A stretch of DNA of 11,794 nucleotides from Terfezia claveryi (taxonomy: Eukaryota > Ascomycota > Pezizomycetes > Pezizales > Pezizaceae), in contig WHUX01000755.1 in the NCBI GenBank assembly GCA_015179025.1, forward strand, positions 1-11,794, in the 5' to 3' direction. Shown here piece after piece: positions 1 to 7,962 of this stretch. The notes under the pieces were generated by a model, which was not told the DNA's origin, did no database searches, and was given only the letters and a program-made list of their open reading frames with translations. A program made the translations under genes and the position numbers. The number at the start of each line of letters is the position of its first letter. Positions within the stretch are counted from its first letter, which is position 1.

Positions 1-660
1 TAATTGGCCAGGAATGGGAGGTCTTCAGGGTCTCCGAGAAGTAGTTGTTGGTGGAGAATTCGCAAGTGGCCAGCAATGAAACCCAGTTATTCTGCTGGTA
101 ATTGATGTACACCCTCAGATACTGCTCCATGATGGTGTTCATACGTTCTGACTGGCCATCAGTCTGAGGGTGGTATGCCGTAGACAGGTATACTTCGATA
201 CCCAACAGCCCACAGAATGTTTTCTAGAAGTCGGCGACTAACTGAGGGCCACGGTCTGAGACAATCGACGCTGGGAGGCTGTGGTAATGAAAGACATTAT
301 CCAGGTAGAGGGATGCCAATTTAGGGGCCGAGCAGGTGTCTCAACAGGGTATTACATGCCTCATTTTCGTTAACTGATCCACTACCATCAAGATGGCATT
401 AAATTCCAAGTCTTCCAGCAATCTGGTGATGAAGTCCATAGTCAGGTATTGCCAGGGTTGTTCTGGGACTTCCAGGGGCTTCAGGGTACCATAAGAAGCA
501 TGGCGGATGGGTTTGGCACGCTTGCAGACATGGCAATTCCATATGTACCGCTCCACTTCCTTCCGTTGGTTAATCCATGTATATTGCCTGGACAGCAACT
601 CTAACGTCTAAGCCACTCCAGGGTGACCCGCTGCCAGTGTATCGTGGTGTTCCTTGATCA
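1..660 (-). pseudogene. pol: integrase, zinc-binding domain and DDE core, 3' truncated
   Basis: An HHCC zinc-binding domain is seen: His residues in HHDTLAAGHPG (about 650-617) and CHVC (535-524). The catalytic core follows, with the first Asp in YLTMDFITRL (434-436), the second in SDRGPQ (254-256) and the Glu in GQSERMN (146-148). The second Asp and the Glu have 35 residues between them, so the D,D(35)E spacing is exact. Stops lie at 610, 343 and 226. The enzyme would insert the cDNA into chromosomal DNA. The C-terminal domain lies outside the window. Confidence 0.92.
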
Positions 661-1049
661 ATTGCAGGCGTAGCTCATCGTCTGCAGGCATGTAGAGGCG
701 GTCCAGGTGGTAGAGAAGGCCGTCCTGAGTTGTACACTCAGCCAGGAAAATCTTAGTGTGGCGGCACTGGCCAGAATCCACTGTGGTGATAATGTCTTTG
801 GCCAGTGGGTCCTCCGCGTATGCCCTTTTTACCTGTTGTCAGAGATCACTTCCAGCATCTGTATTAGGCTCGACATCTACGATCTCAGCTTCAGCCTCAG
901 CCTCAGCCAGAATGTTGGCGGCCAGGTCAAGATTTTCTAGCTTCAGTACCACCTGGTTCTGGTACTTTAGCCTTTCATCCCCCCCCTTAAGGAGATCCCT
1001 TGATCTCCTGGTCAGTGTATCTGGTTTCCCACCAGCCTTTCCAGGCCGA

Positions 1050-1400
1050 TACTTGATCTTAAAGTTGAACCGAGAGAGGAATTCCGACTACCTAGCCTGT
1101 CATCGGTTGAGCAGCTTGGTAGTTATAAAATACTCAAGGTTTTTGTGATCAGATAATACCTCGATAATCCTCTTGGCTGACTCCAGATGTGGCCTCCACT
1201 CCTCAAATGCCCTTACGATGGCCATCAGCTCCTTGTCATAGATCTCGTAGTTGCACTCAGCTGGGGAGTGCTTTTTCGAGAAGTAGGCTACTGGGTGGAG
1301 GATGCCGTTGATATACTGAGAGAGGATTCCCACGGAGACATAATCGGAGGCATCAGTTTCGACAACATATTCCTGGTCAGGGTCAAAATGTACTAGGATC
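1050..1400 (-). pseudogene. pol: RNase H domain
   Basis: The sequence shows the order expected of Ty3/gypsy RNase H: VVETDASD (first catalytic Asp, about 1370), [23 protein letters not shown] (catalytic Glu in the last part), and [10 protein letters not shown] (catalytic Asp). It would degrade the RNA strand of the RNA/DNA hybrid. A TGA at 1100-1102 and a TAG at 1088-1090 interrupt the end of the domain, and three TAGs at 1432, 1459 and 1462 precede it. Confidence 0.9.
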
Positions 1401-1559
1401 GGTGCTGAGCAAAAGGCTTCCTTGAGGTTCTAGAAGGCCAACTGGGCTTCTGGATTCTACTAGAAGGCCTTTTTTGCCATCAGGTGTAAGCCAGCTTCTG
1501 CCTTCATTTTCGTCAAGGCCGTCAGGGGTGCTGCGATTCTTGAGTATCCCAGGATGAAC

Positions 1560-2290
1560 CAGCGGTAAAAGTTAGCAAATCCTAGGAAGGCTTGCACATC
1601 CTTCAAGTTGGCTGGGGTTTCCCACTCCTAAATTGTGGCAACTTTGGCAGGATCCATTCGGATGCCTTCCATGGTGATAATCAACTCCAGATATTTGATC
1701 TCCTGCACATGAAACTCGCATTTCTCAGGCTTGAGGTACAATCCGGCTTGCTCCAGCTTTTCCAACACCTGCCGGACATGAATCTTGTGTTCTGTTAGGG
1801 TATCTGAATAGATCAAGATATCGTCGAGATAAACCATATAGAATATATCCAAGAAGTCTCGTAGGGTATTGTTAATAAAGTGCTGGAAGGAGGCCTAAGC
1901 ATTAGTTAATCCAAAGGGCATGACATTGTACTCAAAGTGGCCATAACGAGTTCGGAAGGCCGTTTTCCACTCCTCCCCCTCGGCAATCCGTACCAGGTTG
2001 TATGCCCCTCTCAAATCCAGTTTGGTAAACTATTTGGCCTTGGAAAGCCTAGCTAATGTCTCTTAGATCAGAAGCAGGGGATACCTGTTCTTGACCGTTA
2101 TCTTGTTTAGGCCATGATAATCCATGCACAACCGAAGAGAGCCGTCTGATTTTTTCACAAACAGCACAAGGGTACCCGCTAGAGAAGAGCTATGGCGAAT
2201 GAAGCTCTTGTTGAGGTTTTCCTCCAAGTATTTCTTCAGAGCCTCTAGCTTTACCTGGGACATTCCGTAGAGGGGCCCATAGGGGGGGGT
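1560..2290 (-). pseudogene. pol: reverse transcriptase domain
   Basis: The domain begins near PPYGPLYG (about 2287) and runs through [19 protein letters not shown] (about 2158-2100), [14 protein letters not shown] (first catalytic Asp at 2015-2017), MPFGLTNA, and the YLDD box (1820-1831), which supplies the other two metal-binding aspartates. It continues with the CEFH and LGFANFYR thumb/connection motifs. It would copy the element RNA into DNA. All three catalytic aspartates are intact, but stops at 2065, 2032, 1897 and 1630 break the domain. The segment between protease and RT (about 2750-2290) is a spacer containing stops at 2755 and 2707. Confidence 0.93.
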
Positions 2291-2752
2291 CTTATCCTCT
2301 ACCAGTAGAATTGTGTGGTCATATAGTCGGTGGGGCGCCAGCTTCTCCGTGGCTTTTTCCGAGAACAGATCAATAAACTCGTGATATTCATCCAGGACCA
2401 TGGCCTTCCACTCCTCCTTAGGCCGCATCTTATTAATTTCCAGGTTCACCTCATATATGGACAGGGCATAAGCCTTCAGCTTGTGCCTCCTGGTGAGGTA
2501 AGCGAAAGCCCCTGCCCCGATGAAGCTAACATTCAAAGGTTTTTGGAGAACAGGGGGCACAGGAGGAATGGGGGAATTGGCATCGAGGTGTGCAGGCAGG
2601 TGCACCACCTGGGTCGGGTGGATTATCGGGGTGGGCAAGGCACACAACTCAGTGATGGTAGCCTTTGGATTCCAGCAGTGCTTTTTATAATATTGGCTGT
2701 TGAACTACAGGGTGTATGAGCCAAAACTGACTAATACATCATACATTCTAAG

Positions 2753-3181
2753 CTAGGGGATTCTAAGGACAATCGGGTATTTGAGTTTTGTCGCAAACAT
2801 TGGGAGGTTTGCTTCGAAGTGATCCCCGACCAGGGCAGGCATGCACGCAATATCAGTAATATTGCCAGAAGAGATGGGCCGACCGTCGATGACATCTAGA
2901 ATATGGGGAGTTTTGAGCTTTGATGTAGGTATGGAGAATTTACTGACAAAGGCCTGGTCAACGAATACAATTCCTGAAGCTCCGCAATCTATAAGGGCTG
3001 ACGTAGTGATTGTTCTATTATTGATATTGAGGGAGATAGATACAACAAAATGTTCACTGAACAAGCGAGATTCGTCAACAACAGAAGGAGCAGAAGAAAC
3101 AGAAAATGCAGACAAAGATAAAGATAGATGGCCTGGAGTAGGTCCCTTGCTAGTGTCAGTAACTAGGCAAGGGACAGGGCT
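2753..3181 (-). pseudogene. pol: aspartic protease domain
   Basis: The retropepsin-type active site is seen as ALIDCGASG, with the catalytic Asp codon at 2987-2989. The middle residue is Cys where Ser or Thr is more usual in retroviral enzymes. Downstream are a ILDVIDGRPI-like flap region and the LRIP sequence that precedes a conserved Trp; here that Trp position is TAG (2753-2755). The enzyme would dimerise and cut the Gag and Gag-Pol polyproteins inside the particle. The stretch from 3181 to about 3080 is low-complexity Ser-rich linker. Confidence 0.85.
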
Positions 3182-4339
3182 TTTCCCGACTCATCAAGCT
3201 CCTCAATCCTAAGCACTGGAGTATCGGAGATAGCGTGGATGGCGAGGGAGTGATTCTTTCGAAGTGGGCAAGCTGCAATGAAGTGGTCAGCCTTCCCACA
3301 AGCTATGTATAGCTCATTATTCTGGTGGCGTTCCCTCTCTTCTTAGGTCAGGTGGAGTCTGCCTGATGATAAATCCATGGGGGTGGGCCCTCCTGCCACC
3401 AATGATGGGTGTGCTGGTTAATTGGCGGGGGCAGGAGCCTAAGCTGCTTTGGTAGCATGGTATTGCTGGAGTAGTGGGAGACAGGGTGCTGGCCTGAACG
3501 GGGGGCGGTTGCGGAGCCGGGACATCCACTGTTCTACTCGAGAGGCCTGGTCGATCAACTCCTCGCGGGTATCAATCGCGGGGAGGGTAACCATGGCTTG
3601 TTGGAGCTTATCGCTAAGCCCCTCCTGGAATTGCTCGAACTTAGCCTGGTCGTTCCACCTTACCTCTGTGGCCAGCCTCGAGAACTCTGCGACGTAAGTA
3701 GACAGCTTTGAGTTGCACTGTCTCAGTGCCTGGAGTGCTCAACTGGCCATCCCCACTGCATCAAGATCTCTGAAAGCCCGATCCAAGATAACAAACAAGG
3801 CTGAGACGTTATCGAGCTTGATCCCTGTCTCGAGCACATACGGCTGGATTTGATCTATGGCCTTGCCTTCCAGCAGGGGAAACATATAGGCCAGGCGGTG
3901 TTGTTCTGACAGAAACCTAGCTAAATCCCTCTCAACTTCAAGTTCACTGCATTTTTCCAGGCTCGTAGACGAGCCCTATCCCCATTGAACTTAGGGGGGT
4001 GGGGATACTTTCCGTTTTGGTGGTGGTAGTTAGCATAGGAATAGCCAGATTCACCAGAGCACGGCCGAGGTTTTGTACCGTGGTCCGTTCGGTGGCTAGG
4101 GCAAGGTTCACATGGTCGAGATCCATCTGGAGGACCGTGATCTCTTCATCAGCAGATCTCAGCTTTCGTTTGGCCACGGCTAGGCTGTTGCTGAGTTCGG
4201 CCCCGATGGCATCCATGGCGTCGAAGATGTCGATGATTTCTCGATGATAGGCATTCAATTCGTTCGGGCCTGAGAGTATAGGGGAGCTTCTCCAGATCTG
4301 GAACCTGATGGCGGGTGGTGGGAGAGCTACTCCTGACAT
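3163..4339 (-). pseudogene. gag: gag (nucleocapsid/capsid polyprotein), degraded
   Basis: Gag packages the element RNA into cytoplasmic particles. The ATG at 4339 opens a frame whose first 110 residues are rich in alternating charged and hydrophobic residues (about residues 45-95 look like a coiled coil). The reading then changes frame twice: first near a C6 run (3994-3999), after which KFNGD-like and AWKNAVNLKL sequence follows, and again at about 3925-3945. From 3924 to 3163 it stays in one frame with capsid-like sequence, a proline-rich segment and one CCHC zinc knuckle at about 3309-3268. The knuckle reads YIACGKADHFIAAC, so the first cysteine is replaced by tyrosine. In-frame stops in this last part are TGA at 3741, TAG at 3441 and TAA at 3345; the frame finally closes at TAG 3163-3165. 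The assignment rests on position, the knuckle and the LTEER-like sequence before it. The ATG at 4339 lies 37 nt after the LTR and is the natural start. Confidence 0.85.
3181..3187 (-). promoter_or_regulatory. Probable gag-pol -1 ribosomal frameshift site
   Basis: The minus-strand heptamer GGGAAAA lies in the gag frame as TCG GGA AAA, which matches the X_XXY_YYZ rule for -1 slippage. Upstream, the pol frame is closed by TGA at 3191-3193; downstream, the gag frame closes at TAG 3163-3165. The shift must therefore happen within about 28 nt, and the heptamer sits inside that interval. Slipping back one base at this point gives exactly the frame that protease and all later pol domains use. Whether a stimulatory RNA structure follows was not assessed. 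Confidence 0.6.
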
Positions 4340-4375
4340 GACTGCGTACCAGTTGGTCCAAAGGATCCAACGTAG

Positions 4376-4890
4376 TGTAACGACAGCTCTGGAGACAAGG
4401 CGACTAAGGGGTATGCTGGGGCAAGGGCAAGGCTAGAGTAATACACACATAGGAATGCTACGTGTGTGACTAGGGGAAAGACTAGGCGGGGGCAAGGGCG
4501 CAGGCAAGAGAGGTATACGAGAGTAGTAGGAGGCAGCAGGGCTGCAGAGACAAGGCAAGGCAAGGCAAGGATAGGAGGTTCGCAGGGTGGGCAGCAGGGC
4601 TGCAGAATCGACGCAAGACAAGAAGGTGCATAAGGGAGATGCACAATCATGGAGAGAAGCAAGGCCCTGTATTGGATATATAAGACATTGGATAGGGATC
4701 CAACGAGAAGGCGGAGAGAGCAAGCTATATATACAAGCTTCCTTCCTGGCCAAGGCCACCAGAAGGAATAAGGTTCCCGAGACCCCTTATCTCGGGAACA
4801 GAGATAACAATGATATCAATCAACAATAACGAGAGTTGGATGGAATTCCGTCCGACTCTCAAACCCGTCTAGAAAAGAACGGTTGTGACA
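4376..4890 (-). repeat. 5' long terminal repeat (about 515 bp)
   Basis: On the minus strand the segment begins TGTCACAACC and ends with GTTACA just before the gag leader. The two ends form an imperfect terminal inverted repeat (TGTCACAACC against TGTAACGACA), with the TG...CA boundaries typical of LTRs. It lies directly upstream of gag and abuts the AT-rich block on its other side. Inside are TATA-like elements, a four-fold CAAGG tandem (4551-4570) and a duplicated 17-bp segment (4532-4548 and 4590-4606). The boundaries are inferred from the ends and position only, because the partner LTR is outside the window. I found no convincing tRNA primer-binding site beginning with TGG immediately after 4376. 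Confidence 0.7.
4726..4733 (-). promoter_or_regulatory. TATA-like element in the LTR
   Basis: An eight-base TATATATA lies inside the LTR, about 165 nt after its 5' end on the minus strand and 387 nt upstream of the gag ATG. It is the best TATA candidate for the element's own promoter. A second AT-rich TATATA lies at about 4676-4682. Transcription start was not determined. Confidence 0.35.
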
Positions 4891-6840
4891 AAAGTACATA
4901 TTAGAGTGAATAATAGAGTAAGTATTAGAACAAGTAATAAAAAAATAAAAGAGTAAGTATGAGAGTGAGTATTAAAGTGAGTATTAGAGCAAGTATTAGA
5001 GCAAGTATTAGAGCAAGTATTAGAGTAAGATTAGAATAAGTCTTAAAATAAGAATTAGAGTGAGTATAGAAGTTAGTATTAGAGTAAGTATTAGAGTAAG
5101 TGTTAGAGTGATTAGAGTAGTAATTACATACTTTATATATATATCTATTATTCAATACTTCTATCTATATAATTATTAGTAAATACAATAGATATTTCTG
5201 CTATATATATATTCAATGGCTACAATAGTGGCTACTTACCTAGCTAGTATTAAAGGGTTATATATGTAAGTAGTAAGTAGGTGTATATTGTAGAAGAGAG
5301 TGATTATGGACTATCTATTAGCAATTCCAGCTATAGAACCTATAGTATTAGAGATATATAACTTATTCTATATTGTATCTATAAAGTAGAAGTATCTATA
5401 AAGAATGTATATTGTATACTAGATATATGAGTACTACCTAAGTATATCTGGATACTTGCATGCTAGATATTGCTATTCTAATCTTGAGTTCCTCTTCTGT
5501 ATATACTATATGTCTAATACATAGGATACAAATATTTTTTGTTACTAATATATCTCTCTTACCTCTTATACTTACTTCTATTTTAGTCTTTTTCTACTAC
5601 TAATTTTATTTCTTTCTATAGTCATATATATAGTATTCCTATATATATAATCTTTTTACCTTCTTCTTAAGTATACTTTTTAGTTATCTTACCTTCTAAG
5701 TCTATATTATATTATAAACAATATTATAAAAAGTAAGATTAATTAAAAATATAGAAAAGCTTTACTATATTTAATAATATATAATATAAAAGGTAGCTAT
5801 ACTATAAGGATTATATAAAAAGGTAAAAAGATTTATAATAAAAGTATACTAATATAAGAAAGAGATAAAGTCTATATTAGAATATAAGATATTAGATAGA
5901 AATATAATAAAAGTATAAAAGTAAAAAAATATATATATACAATAGTATATTAAACTAAAATTAATAATAAGAATAAGCTTTCTAAAATTAGAAACTTTTT
6001 ATATAGATAAAGATAATAATAATTTTTATATTATCTATAATTATAAGTAATAAAAAGACAATAGTAAATAATAATAATAATAATATAAATTATACTAGTT
6101 ATTAGTATAACTTTTAAAATTAAAATAAAAATATTACTTATAATATAATTAATATTAATTTTATTATCTTTACTTCTATTTTTTTACAAATTAAATATTT
6201 ATTATATATAGTAAGATACTTTTATATATCTTTAGCTACTCCTATACTTATATTATATATATAACTTTCTTTATATAATCTTTTATTCTTTTATATAAAG
6301 ATACTTTTTAGTTACTATAACTTTTTAAGCTCTTTTATTATAATTTTTATAGAAAATTTATTACTAAATTAAAGATATTACTATATATTTAAAAAAATAT
6401 TATATTATAAATACTAAAAAGTTTTCTAATTTAAGGTTTTTTACTATAAGCTTTTAACTATATATGTTTAACTTTAAGTTTAAAAAAGCTTTTTAAAGTT
6501 TATAAGTAGTCTTTTTATATTTAACTTACTATTAACTTTTAAAAATTTATACTTTTATAAACTTAACTTCTAAAAAAATTCTTTAAGTTTTAATTAACTT
6601 CTTAATAACTTTTATAAAGACTTCTATTATACTTGACTTTTAGAAGACTTTTATATTTAAACTTCTTTGAATAAATAGTATATAGATTTGTTTTTATCTT
6701 TTATATTTATTTACAGGAGATACTATACTATTAATTGACTTCCTTTTTTTCTTTTTTTTCTCTCCAATTGCTTTTAATTATAGAATTGACTGTTATATAT
6801 TTATCATAGTGGTAGTTTTGAAGGTAGGTGAAAGAATATG
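4891..6840. other. AT-rich, CpG-free block without genes
   Basis: From about 5120 to 6830 the sequence is almost entirely A and T, with many TTAA, TATA and ATAAT runs. By eye I find no CpG between 4882 and 6861. No ORF of note and no recognisable domain is present. Both edges are sharp: the LTR end at 4890, and a return to mixed composition at about 6790-6860. This is how heavily RIP-mutated repeats appear in ascomycete genomes, but no parent repeat can be recognised, so the origin is inferred. A small island of mixed composition at about 5215-5340 contains inverted CTACTTAC/GTAAGTAG segments. Confidence 0.8.
4901..5120. repeat. Degenerate 12-bp tandem repeat (GTATTAGAGTAA-like)
   Basis: About eighteen imperfect copies of a 12-base unit such as AGTATTAGAGCA follow one another, the best conserved at 4984-5030. 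Copies differ mainly by T/C and A/G changes. The strand is strongly purine-skewed, and the reverse strand gives a four-residue Leu/Ile/Ala/Thr periodicity, which I take to be a by-product. It lies 10 bp outside the LTR end, at the start of the AT-rich tract. Confidence 0.85.
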
Positions 6841-6853
6841 TAACTAAACTACC

Positions 6854-6900
6854 AACTTACCCGATCTGGTTATTAGATAGTTGACAGGATCGGTAAGGTT
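6854..6900. repeat. Imperfect inverted repeat at the AT-block edge
   Basis: AACTTACCCGATC (6854-6866) is followed after a 21-bp spacer by GATCGGTAAGGTT (6888-6900). The arms are complementary except for single-base differences. It stands right where normal composition resumes. Function unknown; it could be an end remnant of a mobile element. Confidence 0.5.
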
Positions 6901-7790
6901 AAAACCTTTGGATCCACCATGACTTCTGCTTCTCTCCTATATCATAGAATATATCCTTAGGATCATTACACTTCAGACCTTCTAAGAATGCTTTCCGAGC
7001 GGTCCCTGTATACTAGGGCTTCCTGGTACCGGTACCCCAACAACACAAACAACCCAACATCGCCCCGGCCTTCCCAGCTTCAACTCCCAGCCCTCTATCA
7101 CTATCTAGTTCCTGTAAACAAACGTCTTTACGATCGACCTCGCCACGACCGGTAGCATAGCGTGCTCTTCGTCTGACATAACGGCCGCTTGCACTGTGCA
7201 AGAATGTTTCCAATGTACCGCAATTTTTTGGATCTTGCTCTTTCAAGGGAGTAACGTTGTATACTTGTAGGTTGGTTGACGGTCTGCCACCTCAGACCTT
7301 GACTTATTCCACAGTTAGGGGTTTCTACCATTTGACAGGCCCGTCATCAAATCATTTTCTTGTTTATTAGAGTAATATCGTGTGACATATCTTGAAGACC
7401 GTGATTCACTTCATGACAAAAGCTAGTTACAACCACAAGCTCCCCCTTAAGGACAGGGAAAGAAAGATGGCGACAAATTTATATAAATCGAAGTGAGTTA
7501 GGCTCTCACACAGTCTCCTCTGCTCCTGTCCAATCTTTCCAACTCATCTCCATAAACCATCTTGGGCGATGGCTGATGCTAAGAAAACAGAATAAGAACA
7601 AATATCATGTCCCAGCCACAACATACACAAAGGAAACCCTGTATTATATCCCTAGTTTTTGTTTAGAAATAGTTAAAACAGCCAAACCGCATGCCATCGT
7701 GATGCCTGATATCTGTCCAATCCTCCACAAGGCAAGGGAAAAACAAATCAACCAAAGAAAAAAAAGCGAGACCCATATGTAAACCAAGTA
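6901..7790. other. Intergenic region, no recognisable gene
   Basis: The composition is ordinary. Short open frames exist on both strands (for example minus 7013-7246 and 7128-7331, plus 7576-7782), but they overlap one another in different frames and show no domain or compositional signature I recognise. An AATAAA on the minus strand (7363-7368) could be a distal poly(A) signal for hacA. On the plus strand a TATAAA (7482-7487) is followed by a pyrimidine-rich stretch (about 7509-7555) and an ATG at 7569 that opens only 8 codons. Confidence 0.6.
7482..7571 (+). promoter_or_regulatory. Promoter-like stretch without a downstream gene (weak)
   Basis: TATAAA at 7482-7487 is followed by a CT-rich segment (about 7509-7555) and ATGGCTGATGC at 7569, an arrangement seen at fungal promoters. 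The first ATG reaches a stop after 8 codons (7593-7595). The second, at 7576, runs 68 codons with no recognisable feature. It may be the remnant of a plus-strand gene or chance. Confidence 0.2.
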
Positions 7791-7798
7791 AAAACACC

Positions 7799-7853
7799 AG
7801 TAGGTCTTCTTCCAGAGTTGCCCTACAAAACAAACCAAAACCGAAGACCTACT
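7799..7853 (-). other. Hairpin in presumptive hacA 3' UTR
   Basis: AGTAGGTCTTC (7799-7809) and GAAGACCTACT (7843-7853) form a perfect 11-bp stem with a 33-base loop. It lies about 110 nt after the uninduced stop and about 370 nt after the induced stop of hacA. In budding yeast a bipartite hairpin in the HAC1 3' UTR guides the mRNA to Ire1. Position and shape invite comparison, but no sequence homology is claimed and the length of the 3' UTR is not known. Confidence 0.5.
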
Positions 7854-7962
7854 TATGTAGTCCAGAATGAAAAATCTTGTTTCTCAAAAAACGAAATTCA
7901 GCTGTTTAAGTACAGTCCCAGGGAGTTGAATCGAGACCCTTAACCTTCCTTCATTCCATTTC

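Larger units (their letters stand above)
1..3190 (-). pseudogene. pol: pol polyprotein (PR-RT-RNase H-IN), stop-riddled, 3' partial
   Basis: A single reading frame carries recognisable pol domains from about 3181 to base 1 without any frame change. I count 15 in-frame stops, beginning at 2755, 2707, 2065, 2032, 1897, 1630, 1462, 1459, 1432, 1102, 1090, 841, 610, 343 and 226: eleven TAG, three TGA, one TAA. Each fits a transition in a CAG, CAA, CGA or TGG codon, and several fall where the family normally has Trp or Gln (for example the Trp after IP at the end of protease, 2755, and the Trp of the QARW sequence, 1090). The lack of indels over 3.2 kb suggests a once-intact copy inactivated by point mutation. 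No translation start is needed if expression was by frameshift from gag. Confidence 0.93.
1..4890 (-). mobile_element. Ty3/gypsy LTR retrotransposon, decayed, 3' end outside the window
   Basis: Reading the minus strand from 4890 downwards gives LTR, gag, protease, reverse transcriptase, RNase H, integrase. Integrase after RNase H is the Ty3/gypsy (Metaviridae) order rather than the Ty1/copia order. The catalytic core motifs are still readable: a DCG protease triad, YLDD in reverse transcriptase, and D, D, E in integrase. The element cannot encode its proteins in one piece: pol has 15 in-frame stops, and gag has stops plus two apparent frame changes. The stops are of the kinds produced by C-to-T or G-to-A transitions, which fits fungal repeat-induced point mutation (RIP). 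The 3' part of integrase, any chromodomain, the polypurine tract and the 3' LTR lie before base 1. The bases after 4890 (AAAGT) may be one copy of a target-site duplication, but the other copy is not visible. Confidence 0.95.

Noticed and set aside
4340..4375. Primer-binding site after the LTR
   Set aside because: TGG-containing words exist (for example TTGGATCC) but none starts at the LTR boundary or matches a tRNA 3' end that I can name.
4327..4759. Two long Leu/Pro/Cys-rich minus-strand frames
   Set aside because: They sit inside the LTR, overlap in different frames and reflect its CT-rich tandem sequence.
4925..5155. Minus-strand frame with Leu-Ile-Leu-Ala periodicity resembling a membrane protein
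   Set aside because: It is the translation of the 12-bp tandem repeat and has no other gene-like property.
7013..7331. Overlapping minus-strand frames downstream of hacA
   Set aside because: They use two different frames, have no recognisable domain, and lie where the hacA 3' UTR or intergenic DNA is expected.
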